Source: Soonwooa buanensis (GTDB lineage Bacteria > Bacteroidota > Bacteroidia > Flavobacteriales > Weeksellaceae). From it: a stretch of 64,000 nucleotides of DNA. How positions within the stretch are numbered: the first letter of the stretch is position 1; each line of letters opens with the position of its first letter. A program made the position numbers and the translations under genes. The notes below the pieces were generated by a model. That model searched no databases. It was not told the DNA's origin and was given only the letters and a program-made list of their open reading frames with translations. Positions 34,498-43,459 of the stretch are shown here, one piece after another. Location of the stretch: contig NZ_FUYZ01000002.1 in assembly GCF_900167905.1 (NCBI RefSeq), forward strand, positions 1 through 64,000. Direction: 5' to 3'.

Positions 34498-36585
34498 TTA
34501 CGAAATCTTAGACCACTTGTTTTTGCTTTTATATTGTCTAATGTAGAAGGTTTTCATGCTTTGATGATTGGGATGGACAAGAAGCGCATCTTTTTCTAAA
34601 AGTTGTTCTACAGCGAGTTTTGCCAATTTTATAATTTGCGAATCCGTCATTAGATTTAACTTTTTAAAATCAACGACGCCACTTTGTTGTGTTCCTAAAA
34701 TGTCGCCTGGACCTCGAAGTTCCATATCAACTTCGGAGATTTTGAAACCGTCATTGGTCTCGCACATGGTTTTGATACGTTTGCGACTTTCCGCAGAAAG
34801 TTTGTCAGACGTCATTAAGATACAATAACTCTGTTCAGCGCCACGACCAACGCGTCCGCGAAGCTGATGAAGTTGAGAAAGTCCAAATCTTTCAGCGCTT
34901 TCAATCACCATAACTGAGGCATTCGGGACATTAACGCCAACTTCGATAACGGTTGTTGCAACCATAATTTGTGCGTTTCCCGAAGCAAAATATTGCATCG
35001 CTTGGTCTTTTTCATCGGGCTTCATTCGGCCGTGAAGCATAGCAATATTATAACTTTTGAAATGGTTGAGAATGTGGTCAAAACCATCTTGCAAGTTTTT
35101 GTAGTCCAAAGTTTCGGATTCTTCGATTAATGGATAAACGAAATAAACTTGACGCCCTTTCTTTAATTCTTCGTGGCAAAAGTTGTAAACATAAGCGCGA
35201 TCTTTTTCACGACGATGTGCTGTGACAATAGGTTTACGCCCTACTGGCATTTCGTCAATCACGGAAACATCGAGGTCAGAATAAAAACTCATCGCCAAAG
35301 TTCTCGGGATTGGCGTTGCGGTCATCACCAAAATATGTGGCGGAATTTTGTTCTTTGCCCAAAGTTTGGCGCGTTGTGCTACACCAAAGCGATGCTGCTC
35401 ATCAATAATCACCAATCCCAAATTTTTGAATTGTACGATGTCTTCCAAAACGGCGTGCGTCCCAATCAAAATGGAAAGCTCACCAGATAATAATTCTTCG
35501 TGGATGATTTTTCGTTCGGAAGTTTTGGTAGAACCTGTCAGTAATTTGACTTTAACATTAGAATTTTTTAATAAATCCTGAATGGAATTAAAATGTTGTT
35601 GCGCCAAAATCTCAGTCGGTGCCATCATACAACTTTGGAAATTATTATCCATCGCAATTAACATCGTCAAAAGTGCAACCATCGTTTTACCCGATCCAAC
35701 ATCGCCTTGTAACAAGCGATTCATTTGGGTGGAGCGCTTCATATCGGTTCGGATTTCTTTGAGAACACGTTTTTGAGCGCCCGTTAAATCAAAAGGTAAA
35801 TTGTTGTTGTAGAAATTATTAAAATAATCGCCAACAATCGGAAATGGATTTCCGATGGATTTGCTGTGTTGATGTAGTTTTTTCAAACCAAAACCCAACT
35901 GAAAAAAGAAAGCTTCCTCGAATTTTATTCGGCGGTCGGCTTCTTGTGCCAACTGTGGATTTTGTGGAAAATGTATGTTATAAAAGGCATCCAATCTTCC
36001 TAAAAGTTTTAAAGCTTTTATTAAATTTTCGGGGAGATTTTCGTCGATAAGTTGTGGCAGGATTTTTAGAATTTCATAGATAACATTCTGAAACAATTTA
36101 TTATTAATGCCTCTTTTGGTAAGTTTTTCGCTGCTGGAATAGACAGGAAGCAAAGTTCCGGAAATGGCTTTTGCTTCGTCGGTTTCTATTTCGGGATGTG
36201 GCATCGAAAAGCTGTTATTGAAAGCTTGTATTTTTCCAAAGATGAATAAGTCTTTGTTCATTGGGATGCTTTCTTTCATCCATTTGCTGTAACGGAACCA
36301 CACTAAATCGATTGTTCCTGTTTGGTCACGGAATTTTGCGCTTAGTCGTTTTCCTTTTGGGGAAACGACTTCTTGGATGTCTGTAATTTTTCCTTTTAAT
36401 TGAATGTCTACATCCAAACTCGGACTAAGTTCTGAAACCGTATAGATTTTTGATTTGTCGATATAACGAATCGGGTAGAAGTTGATAAAGTCTTCCAAAT
36501 TGTGAATGCCCAACACATTTTTGATGAGTTTGGCGCGTTCGGTTCCGATACCTTTTATAAATTCTATGGGTGTGTCTAGATTCAA
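34498..36585 (-). CDS. recG: ATP-dependent DNA helicase RecG
   Basis: Branch-migration helicase that remodels stalled replication forks and Holliday junctions. 695 aa. The wedge/OB domain lies at about 50-150. Helicase motif I is QGDVGSGKTMVAL, motif II DEQH, motif III 'VMTATPIPRTLA', motif VI 'QLRGRVGRG'. The frame starts at a TTG (MNLDTPIEF); an in-frame TGA lies seven codons upstream and there is no ATG between, so I accept TTG initiation. The gene is single and reads away from the repeat element at 36667. Confidence 0.95.
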   Translation of the reverse strand: MNLDTPIEFIKGIGTERAKLIKNVLGIHNLEDFINFYPIRYIDKSKIYTVSELSPSLDVDIQLKGKITDIQEVVSPKGKRLSAKFRDQTGTIDLVWFRYSKWMKESIPMNKDLFIFGKIQAFNNSFSMPHPEIETDEAKAISGTLLPVYSSSEKLTKRGINNKLFQNVIYEILKILPQLIDENLPENLIKALKLLGRLDAFYNIHFPQNPQLAQEADRRIKFEEAFFFQLGFGLKKLHQHSKSIGNPFPIVGDYFNNFYNNNLPFDLTGAQKRVLKEIRTDMKRSTQMNRLLQGDVGSGKTMVALLTMLIAMDNNFQSCMMAPTEILAQQHFNSIQDLLKNSNVKVKLLTGSTKTSERKIIHEELLSGELSILIGTHAVLEDIVQFKNLGLVIIDEQHRFGVAQRAKLWAKNKIPPHILVMTATPIPRTLAMSFYSDLDVSVIDEMPVGRKPIVTAHRREKDRAYVYNFCHEELKKGRQVYFVYPLIEESETLDYKNLQDGFDHILNHFKSYNIAMLHGRMKPDEKDQAMQYFASGNAQIMVATTVIEVGVNVPNASVMVIESAERFGLSQLHQLRGRVGRGAEQSYCILMTSDKLSAESRKRIKTMCETNDGFKISEVDMELRGPGDILGTQQSGVVDFKKLNLMTDSQIIKLAKLAVEQLLEKDALLVHPNHQSMKTFYIRQYKSKNKWSKIS

Positions 36586-36666
36586 AGTTTTAACGAAAAA
36601 TCAAGTGGCAATTTAAGCTTTTTTGCAGGGATTAAAAAATGAATTGGGATGACAAATTTTCTACAC

Positions 36667-36769
36667 TAGCCCCGATGGAAGCGGCATCCTTTGTGGGGTG
36701 GCGCGAGGCGGCGGAGCGTAGCGGAGCCGTCCGAGCGCCACATCGCAAAGATAAAGCGGACAGCGGGAG
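36667..36769 (+). repeat. REP-like GC-rich intergenic element
   Basis: Left end TAGCCCCGATGGAAGCGGCA, right end AAGATAAAGCGGACAGCGGG, with a GC-rich self-complementary centre (GTGGCGC near 36697 against GCGCCAC near 36735). Bases 36703-36726 match 13098-13121 reversed at 23 of 24 positions. It fills most of the 251-base gap between recG and the thioredoxin gene. Confidence 0.8.
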
Positions 36770-36810
36770 TCAATTTTCTAAGTACCATGAGTTTTTCTTG
36801 CTCCTAAAAA

Positions 36811-36838
36811 AAGAAAAACTTCAGGAATGCTGAAGTTT
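36811..36838 (-). terminator. Terminator of the secreted thioredoxin gene
   Basis: AAACTTCAG (36816-36824) pairs with CTGAAGTTT (36830-36838) around a five-base loop. On the minus strand it runs into TTTTTCTT. Confidence 0.8.
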
Positions 36839-37355
36839 AATCTTTTATTTTTGATTTGAATTTTCGTTGATAATCGTCCCACTGTTGACGACTTGTTATG
36901 TTTTTGTAATCCTGCGTACTAATCATCGAAAAGTAAGGTTCAACATCTTTTGCGGAAAGTGCACCCATAAGACTCGTAATTGGGGCGGCATGTTCATCCA
37001 AAAATACGATGGTCGGCACCGTCGAGATGTTCATATATTTCGCGAAAGAGTGCATCGTGGCGTTGTCCTTATATTCGAAATCGCGTCCTCGAAAGTTGAC
37101 TTTCTCTTTGCTGTCTGCAAAAAACTTAACTGCATAAAATTTGTCCGCAATCATTTTTGCGATAACAGGATTGTCAAAAGCGAATTTTTCCATCTTTTGA
37201 CAAGGATCGCAGTGGTCATCAGTAAAAGCAATGAAGATTTTTTTCGGTACTTTCTTCTGCGCTTCGAGCGCTTCATTAATCGTTATCCAATGCACTTGTG
37301 CAAAAGAAAAATAAGACGACAACGTGAAAAGTACTGAGAAAAAAATCTTCATCAT
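36837..37355 (-). CDS. Secreted thioredoxin-family protein
   Basis: 172 aa. The signal peptide (1-20) ends SFAQ. The thioredoxin fold has the active site C49-D-P-C52 (DDHCDPCQKM), a conserved cis-Pro in 'ISTVPTIVFLDE', and a DsbD-C-terminal-like arrangement around 'FAFDNPVIAKMIADKFYAVKF'. It likely acts as a periplasmic disulfide reductase or a protein-folding helper. It ends in its own hairpin and reads in the same direction as the POT genes 28 bases upstream, so it could share transcripts with the first POT gene. Confidence 0.87.
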   Translation of the reverse strand: MMKIFFSVLFTLSSYFSFAQVHWITINEALEAQKKVPKKIFIAFTDDHCDPCQKMEKFAFDNPVIAKMIADKFYAVKFFADSKEKVNFRGRDFEYKDNATMHSFAKYMNISTVPTIVFLDEHAAPITSLMGALSAKDVEPYFSMISTQDYKNITSRQQWDDYQRKFKSKIKD

Positions 37356-37383
37356 AATTTTGTTTTATGAAGAAGCTCGATTT

Positions 37384-38898
37384 TTATCTTACTTCTTGCA
37401 TTAATTTTTTAACAATAGGAGATATCAAAATTAATACCACACCGGCAATTAGTGCGTAAAGTCCTAATTGTTTGTAGCCATCGGTGTAGGTTAAAAGTGC
37501 TTCTGCTTTACCAGCGTTTTCTCTTGCTTCTGCCATGTTTGCACCAATTAATCCTGCAACATATTGTCCATAAGCTGATGCTAAAAACCACATTCCCATC
37601 ATGATACCTTGTAATTTTGCAGGCGATAGTTTAGTCATAATGGATAACCCAATTGGTGATAAACAAAGCTCTCCAATGGTGATGACAAGTAATGCAGTCG
37701 TAAAGATATCTAACGACGAAACGCCGTCTGTAGCAAAGAACCTTGTAGCAAATAATACATAATATCCTAAACCTAAGAAGATAAATCCTAGTCCGAATTT
37801 AATAATGGTATTTGGTTCGAGTTTTCTTTTTCCTAGCCAAATCCAAAGTAGTCCAAACAATGGCGCTAACAAAATAATGAAAAATGCACCGCCAGAGTTA
37901 TTAACGCCGTTAGGGTCAACGGTTAATCCAACTAAAGAGTCATTTAGGTTTTTAGCTGCGAAAATACTTAGTGAACCTCCACTTTGCTCATAAATTCCCC
38001 AAAAGATAATTGAGAAAATAATGAATACTAACGCCGCAACTAATTTTTTACGCTCAGCTGCAGATACTTTCGACATTTCAAAAAATAAATAAACCAAAGT
38101 TGCTGGTCCAATGATATACATGAAATAATCTGTATACTCGGTTTTTGAAACCATTACTTGGATCAACGGAATCAATAATAAAGTCCCAACATAGACTGCA
38201 TATTCTGCCCATTTTGGAAGTGGTTTTGTTTTTACGATGGCGTCAGGATGTCCTGGTTGTAACCCGATTGGGCCAAGTTTCTTTTTAGTGAAATGGAAAT
38301 TAATCAAACTCACTAACATCCCAACAGCTGCCAGTCCGAAAGCGACATTCCAACGATGCGCTTCGTCAATAACTGATGACAACATATAACCTTTACCAAT
38401 TGCAACACAAACGTATCCTCCTAAAAATGCACCAAGATTAATCCCAGCGTAGAATAATGAAAAGCCTGCATCGGTTCTGTTATCGCCTTCTTTGTAAAGT
38501 TCGCCAACCATTGTTGAGATATTTGGTTTGAAGAAACCTGTACCAATAATGATGAAAGCTAGTCCGAAGTAGAAATAAACGTGTGGATCAACTGCCAAAA
38601 GTATACTCCCGACAATCATTAATAATCCTCCCCAGAATAATGATTTTCTGAAACCTAAAATCTTATCTGCGAAAAGTCCACCAATAAAAGTGAAAGCGTA
38701 GACGAAGGCTTGTGTTGCGCCATATTGTAAGTTGGCTTCTTTTTCGTGGAAGTTAAGTTGGTGGATCATAAAGAACACCAACATCCCACGCATACCGTAG
38801 AAGCAGAAACGCTCCCACATTTCAGAGAAGAAAAGACTCCAAATTTGTTTTGGATATTTGCCTTTAAAATCCTGAATTTCTTGTAATGTTAAACTCAT
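37384..38898 (-). CDS. POT family peptide transporter 1
   Basis: 504 aa proton-coupled oligopeptide symporter (PTR2/POT, major facilitator superfamily). About 14 transmembrane helices. The TM1 signature EMWERFCFYGMRGML is intact, including ExxER and the following Arg. The TM4 Lys lies in GTGFFKPNIS, and 'FSLFYAGINLGAFLGGY' is the PTR2 motif. It imports di- and tripeptides. It is the first-numbered of three tandem paralogues, each spaced by 118-184 bases with a hairpin between, so each seems to be transcribed separately. Confidence 0.93.
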   Translation of the reverse strand: MSLTLQEIQDFKGKYPKQIWSLFFSEMWERFCFYGMRGMLVFFMIHQLNFHEKEANLQYGATQAFVYAFTFIGGLFADKILGFRKSLFWGGLLMIVGSILLAVDPHVYFYFGLAFIIIGTGFFKPNISTMVGELYKEGDNRTDAGFSLFYAGINLGAFLGGYVCVAIGKGYMLSSVIDEAHRWNVAFGLAAVGMLVSLINFHFTKKKLGPIGLQPGHPDAIVKTKPLPKWAEYAVYVGTLLLIPLIQVMVSKTEYTDYFMYIIGPATLVYLFFEMSKVSAAERKKLVAALVFIIFSIIFWGIYEQSGGSLSIFAAKNLNDSLVGLTVDPNGVNNSGGAFFIILLAPLFGLLWIWLGKRKLEPNTIIKFGLGFIFLGLGYYVLFATRFFATDGVSSLDIFTTALLVITIGELCLSPIGLSIMTKLSPAKLQGIMMGMWFLASAYGQYVAGLIGANMAEARENAGKAEALLTYTDGYKQLGLYALIAGVVLILISPIVKKLMQEVR

Positions 38899-38961
38899 TT
38901 AAAATTGAATTGAATAAACTTCAGTGACATGTTTCATAAAAAACATCATACGAAAGTACAA

Positions 38962-38989
38962 AAAAACCTCCGATTGCTCAGAGGTTTTT
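38962..38989 (-). terminator. Terminator of POT gene 2
   Basis: AAAAACCTC pairs with GAGGTTTTT across a 10-base loop, symmetrical and T-rich on both strands; it follows the stop of the 39017 gene. Confidence 0.75.
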
Positions 38990-39016
38990 AAGATTTATTG
39001 TTGAATTAGATTTGGT

Positions 39017-40729
39017 CTAGTTAACACCATGCATCATTTTCTTCAATTTTGGAGAAATTAATGCTAATAAAACACCTGCAATACCACAAAGGATAACGAA
39101 TACCATGAAGAATTCGTACAAGTTGTGGATTGTAAAGCCCGCAAATGTTGTATATTCTGTTGGTAAATGCATTTCACTAAACTTAGCCGTTTGCTCTGGC
39201 GTTAAAGTCACTTTTTTATCAAGGACATCTTGCAAGTTGACACCTACTTTTTCTTGAGCCATTTTAAATTTGTCACCTGTTGCAGGAAGTATAGATCCTA
39301 ATGTACCAGCAAGGGCGTAACCTGCAGCATTCGAAATAAAGAACACTCCGTAAAGTAATGATGCGAATCTTTTTGGAGATAGTTTTCCTACCAAAGATAA
39401 ACCAATTGGAGAAAGACAAAGCTCACCACAAGTTTGGATGAAATATAGTAATACTAACCATTTGATAGCAAGTAATCCATCGTTACCTAAGTCTTTTACA
39501 TTATGCGCAATGATGAAATAACTTACTGCGATTAAGATAAGTCCCATCGCTTGTTTCAGTGGAGATACAGGTTCTTTGCCTTTAGCTCTCAATTTGTCCC
39601 AAAGAATACTGAATGGTACCGCAAGCATTACAACGAAAATCCCGTTAAAGATTTGTACCATCGAAGCAGGCATTTGCCATCCGAATAAGAATGTTCTGTC
39701 CGTTTGGTTATCAGCGATAAAGGTTAATGAAGATCCAGCTTGTTCGAAGGCTGCCCAGAAGAAAATAATAAAGAACGAAACAATATAGATTACTAAAATC
39801 CTTTGCGTTTCTACCTTCGTAAGGGCTTTGTCTAATAGAATTAATATCGCTAATGATATACCAGAAGAGTAGATAATTGGATAAATAATTCCTTTAACTA
39901 AGGTTCCTATTTCGAATTTTGAAAACCAAATTTCGTCAACCGATAGATATCTGAATGTGAAGAATAACACGATGAATAGTACTAAAGAACCTAATAAAGC
40001 GCTAGATGCAAATTTAGCAGATTCGTTTTCAGCATCTTTTACATCAGACTTTTTAGGAATGTCTCCAATTGGTTTTCCTTCTGGATCAACAACATATTTG
40101 TTTTTAAGAATGATAAAAGTAACTGTTCCTAAAACCATTGCGATACCAGCAGCTAGATAACCCCATTTGAAAGCGTGTACATCTCTTTGCCCATCAACCA
40201 CAACGTCTGCAATAAGTGGTACAAAATATTGGCTTAATAATGCACCAATGTTGATACCCATGTAGAAAATCGTGAAAGCAGAGTCTAGTTTGCTTTTTTC
40301 TTGTGCAGGATAAAGACTACCAACCATTGATGAGATATTTGGTTTGAAAAATCCATTACCAAAAACAATCACCAATAGACCTAGCCAAAATACAGTTTTC
40401 GAAGTGTCTAGCGAGCTTTCGAAAGTTACAGCACTATAAAACAATAAGAATTGTCCAATCGCCATTAAGCTTCCTCCAAGGATGATACAATATCTGTTTC
40501 CTAAATATTTGTCAGCGATAAAACCGCCTAATAGTGGTGTTAAATAACATAATGCTAAAAATCCACCATAGATAATAGAAGCATTCGATTCTCCTAACAT
40601 TAAGGAGTTAACCATAAACAAGGTTAAAATTGCACGCATTCCGTAGAAGTTAAAACGCTCCCACATTTCTGTGCTAAATAAAACCCACAGCCCCTTAGGA
40701 TGCCTTTCTTTGGCCTGTACTGTATCCAT
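39017..40729 (-). CDS. POT family peptide transporter 2
   Basis: 570 aa paralogue of the flanking genes. TM1 signature EMWERFNFYGMRAIL is complete, TM4 'GNGFFKPNISS' carries the Lys, and 'FTIFYMGINIGALLSQYF' is the PTR2 motif. It has extra soluble loops near 220-240 (Lys/Asp-rich) and near 490-520 (VGVNLQDVLDKK). A minus-strand TATATTTG lies 32 bases before the ATG (40762-40769), giving it its own promoter. Confidence 0.93.
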   Translation of the reverse strand: MDTVQAKERHPKGLWVLFSTEMWERFNFYGMRAILTLFMVNSLMLGESNASIIYGGFLALCYLTPLLGGFIADKYLGNRYCIILGGSLMAIGQFLLFYSAVTFESSLDTSKTVFWLGLLVIVFGNGFFKPNISSMVGSLYPAQEKSKLDSAFTIFYMGINIGALLSQYFVPLIADVVVDGQRDVHAFKWGYLAAGIAMVLGTVTFIILKNKYVVDPEGKPIGDIPKKSDVKDAENESAKFASSALLGSLVLFIVLFFTFRYLSVDEIWFSKFEIGTLVKGIIYPIIYSSGISLAILILLDKALTKVETQRILVIYIVSFFIIFFWAAFEQAGSSLTFIADNQTDRTFLFGWQMPASMVQIFNGIFVVMLAVPFSILWDKLRAKGKEPVSPLKQAMGLILIAVSYFIIAHNVKDLGNDGLLAIKWLVLLYFIQTCGELCLSPIGLSLVGKLSPKRFASLLYGVFFISNAAGYALAGTLGSILPATGDKFKMAQEKVGVNLQDVLDKKVTLTPEQTAKFSEMHLPTEYTTFAGFTIHNLYEFFMVFVILCGIAGVLLALISPKLKKMMHGVN

Positions 40730-40865
40730 ATTTTTTATTGTTAAATTTTTGTTAAGACTGACAAATATAGCTTTTTTTTGAAAATGGCATGACGATAATC
40801 ATAAAAAGATGCTGTTTTTTGATGCTTTTCTAAACTTTGTTCCGTTTTTGAATTTTATTAAACAA

Positions 40866-40895
40866 AAAAATCTCCACATTGCTGCAGAGATTTTT
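40866..40895 (-). terminator. Terminator of POT gene 3
   Basis: AAAAATCTC (40866-40874) pairs with GAGATTTTT (40887-40895) around a 12-base loop, just past the stop of the 40914 gene. Confidence 0.72.
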
Positions 40896-40913
40896 ATATT
40901 GATTGTCAAAGGA

Positions 40914-42584
40914 TTAGTGTCCTTTTTCTTTCATGATTTTGTTAAGACGTTTTAACATCGAGAGTCCTAATAAAGTTGCAAAAATTAACAATGCAAAGTT
41001 GACTAAAAAGTAGTTGGCTTTATTCTCATAGTTGTACCAAGTACTTGCCAAGATTCCCGAAAGCTTGTTCCCGACAGAGTTTGCAAGGAAAAAACCTCCC
41101 ATCATTAAAGCTGTTAATCTTGCAGGCGATAATTTAGAAACAAAAGATAATCCCATCGGAGAAAGACATAATTCGCCGACAGTAATAACGCCATAAGATG
41201 CGAATAGCCAAAGTGCGGATACTTTTACAAGGCCATTTTGTCCAGCATAGACGGCGCCTACCATAACCAAACATGATAACGCAGAAATGAAAAGTCCTAA
41301 AACGATTTTAGATGGTGTCAGCGGTTCTTTTCCTTTTCTTCTCAAAAGTGCCCAGAAACCTACAACGACAGGTGTTAATACAATTACCCAAAATGGATTT
41401 ATAGATTGGAAGAGCTCTGTGTTGTAAAGAAACACATTGTTGTCATTTTTTGATTCAAGTTTGGTTTTTTCTTCATTGGAAATATTACGGAAATAAATGT
41501 CTTTTCCTTGTTCTTTTAATGCTGAACCATCTTCGGCTTTTTGAGAACGGAATTGATCATCGTAAACGTTAACATCTTTAGTTTCGTAACTTTTTTCTTC
41601 AACTAAAAATAAAGCTGCCAGAGGTTTTTCTACAGATTCTGATACCGAGCGATCTGTATAATAATTTGCCCATCTTGTTAAAGCGGTTCCGTTTTGTTTG
41701 AAAACTGCCCAAAAGAACATACTTACCAAAAATATTGATAGCAATGCTCCGATTGATGGTTTCTCAAGTGGATTGGCTTTAAGATAAAGTGAAACATAAA
41801 AGTAAATAACTGGTATACATGCGAAAATAAATGCATCAGTATTGGTGCTACCAAAAATGTTGCTTCCGAAGATCATTGTCGGTACAAACCAACCAACAAC
41901 ACCCGCGATAATCGCAGGACCAAAAACTTTTAAAAGAATTTCTGAAAGTTTGGTATCGCCTTCTTGTACGGGCTTCATCTGTGCTGCATGGATGTAATGT
42001 TTTCTACCAATGGTGAAAATAACAAGACCTAGCAACATCCCAACACCTGCGGTGATAAAGGCTTCGCCCCAACCGAATTTGTTTCGCATAAAAGCGGCGA
42101 TAATGTTACAGATAAAAGCCCCAATATTAATTCCCATATAGAAAATATTGTAACCAGAATCCTTGTTTGCTTTGTAAGGTTCTTCCGAATAAAGATTTCC
42201 TAAAAGTGTAGAAATAGTCGGTTTGAAGAAACCATTTCCAATAACAATTAAGGCTAAAGAAGTGTAGAAAAAAGGTTTATCTGTAAAAACGCCTAAGCCA
42301 ATATATCCAGCAGCCATTAAGATTCCGCCGAGATAGATGGATTTAATATAACCTAAAACTCTGTCAGCCAAAAAGCCTCCAATAAAAGGTGTTAAGTAAG
42401 TTAATGCGATAAAAGTTCCAAAAATATCATCTGCATCTTTATCAGGAAAGCCAAGTCCGCCACCAATACCTTGCGGCTCGATGAGGTACAAAACAAAAAT
42501 TCCTAATATCAAATAGTAGCCAAATCGCTCCCACATTTCGGTAAAGAAAAGATAGGGAAGCCCTTTAGGATGCTTGCTCTTCAT
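40914..42584 (-). CDS. POT family peptide transporter 3 (divergent)
   Basis: 556 aa paralogue. The ExxER of TM1 is present (EMWERFGYY) but the following GMRAIL of the sisters reads LILGIF, so the Arg that lines the peptide site in characterised POT proteins is replaced. The TM4 'GNGFFKPTIS' Lys and PTR2 motif 'YNIFYMGINIGAFI' remain. A charged extracytoplasmic insertion of roughly 70 residues (about 330-395) separates two late helices. The frame is intact, so it is likely functional with changed specificity. A TATTTTTG element lies 22 bases before the ATG (42607-42614). Confidence 0.9.
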   Translation of the reverse strand: MKSKHPKGLPYLFFTEMWERFGYYLILGIFVLYLIEPQGIGGGLGFPDKDADDIFGTFIALTYLTPFIGGFLADRVLGYIKSIYLGGILMAAGYIGLGVFTDKPFFYTSLALIVIGNGFFKPTISTLLGNLYSEEPYKANKDSGYNIFYMGINIGAFICNIIAAFMRNKFGWGEAFITAGVGMLLGLVIFTIGRKHYIHAAQMKPVQEGDTKLSEILLKVFGPAIIAGVVGWFVPTMIFGSNIFGSTNTDAFIFACIPVIYFYVSLYLKANPLEKPSIGALLSIFLVSMFFWAVFKQNGTALTRWANYYTDRSVSESVEKPLAALFLVEEKSYETKDVNVYDDQFRSQKAEDGSALKEQGKDIYFRNISNEEKTKLESKNDNNVFLYNTELFQSINPFWVIVLTPVVVGFWALLRRKGKEPLTPSKIVLGLFISALSCLVMVGAVYAGQNGLVKVSALWLFASYGVITVGELCLSPMGLSFVSKLSPARLTALMMGGFFLANSVGNKLSGILASTWYNYENKANYFLVNFALLIFATLLGLSMLKRLNKIMKEKGH

Positions 42585-42687
42585 AATTTTATTTTTTCAA
42601 ATTTTTCAAAAATAAGATTTTTATTCGATAGATAATGTAAATATTAACTTCAAATTTAATTTTGTTTAACAATTAATTTTAAATAAA

Positions 42688-42714
42688 AACAGCTTCCAAG
42701 TCGTAGAAAGCTGT
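42688..42714 (-). terminator. Terminator of the 42744 gene
   Basis: ACAGCTT (42689-42695) pairs with AAGCTGT (42708-42714); the minus strand continues GTTTTTATTT. Confidence 0.7.
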
Positions 42715-42743
42715 CTGTTTTGTAAATTATGAATGCTAAGTTG

Positions 42744-43391
42744 TTATTTTTCAAACGCCGATTTTGAAGCTTCGTAATACTCATTAATTCGTTTAATCAT
42801 TTCTTGTCGACCATCTTGTATTTCTGCGATCACTTTGGGATCTTTTGTTTCTAATAATTCTAGCAATTCGCAATATCGCTCTACCACAGGTTGTTTTTTA
42901 TAGGTCTTGTCGTATTTAACCAAATAGGTGTAAGGTTCTTTTTCGTAGTAATCAATTGCCATTTTTAAAACTCGATGGTAGTTTGCTACATCAGCTGATA
43001 AGAATAAATACGAACTTTCTTCAAGCATATTTGCAGTTTCATCGTTGTTGAAATGTCCTAAAGTCGAAGCGTTAAAATCTGCCGCGCGCAATTGTGTTAA
43101 ATAATACAAAAATCCGCTTTCGTTATATTTTCCTTTCTTATAATAGTCGTTTGCTTTTGCGATGTAAGCGCCAGGGTAATTTTCCTTATCCAGTTTTTTG
43201 GTTTCTTCAAATAGTTTTTTACTGTCAAACTCAACAGTTTTTTTATGCGTTTTGATGGAATCTGCTGCATCAACGAGCCTTTTGTAATAAAGAATATAAT
43301 CTAACTCATCATTGCCTGTTGGTTTTGTCTGGGCAAAATAAGAGTGTCCAAAAATTATAAGGCTAAGTATTAGCAATGTTTTTTTTATCAT
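42744..43391 (-). CDS. Secreted helical protein of unknown function
   Basis: 215 aa. The signal peptide (1-21) ends YFAQ. The mature part is alpha-helical and charged, with TPR-like spacing ('YPGAYIAKANDYYKKGKYNESGFLYYLTQLRAAD' region, 'VANYHRVLKMAIDYYEKEPYT'). It resembles DUF4919-type proteins of Bacteroidota in length and layout, but I am not certain. It lies between the DPP IV-like peptidase and the POT genes on the same strand; each neighbour is set off by hairpins, so a shared function is only suggested by position. Confidence 0.65.
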   Translation of the reverse strand: MIKKTLLILSLIIFGHSYFAQTKPTGNDELDYILYYKRLVDAADSIKTHKKTVEFDSKKLFEETKKLDKENYPGAYIAKANDYYKKGKYNESGFLYYLTQLRAADFNASTLGHFNNDETANMLEESSYLFLSADVANYHRVLKMAIDYYEKEPYTYLVKYDKTYKKQPVVERYCELLELLETKDPKVIAEIQDGRQEMIKRINEYYEASKSAFEK

Positions 43392-43421
43392 TTTTTGAGG
43401 TTTAAAACAAATCTAAATAAA

Positions 43422-43456
43422 AAAAATCCGACTTCAAAAGTTGAAATCGGATTTTT
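43422..43456 (-). terminator. Terminator of the S9 peptidase gene
   Basis: AAAAATCCGA pairs with TCGGATTTTT, and after one mismatch TTCAA pairs with TTGAA. Works on both strands by sequence; the peptidase stop is at 43460. Confidence 0.82.
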
Positions 43457-43459
43457 GTT

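Noticed and set aside
36639-36833. 64-residue open frame rich in Arg, Ala and Gly
   Set aside because: It covers the GC-rich REP-like element and its composition follows the repeat, not a protein.
40914-42584. Third POT gene as a decaying paralogue
   Set aside because: Full length, in frame, other POT motifs kept, own promoter element and terminator.
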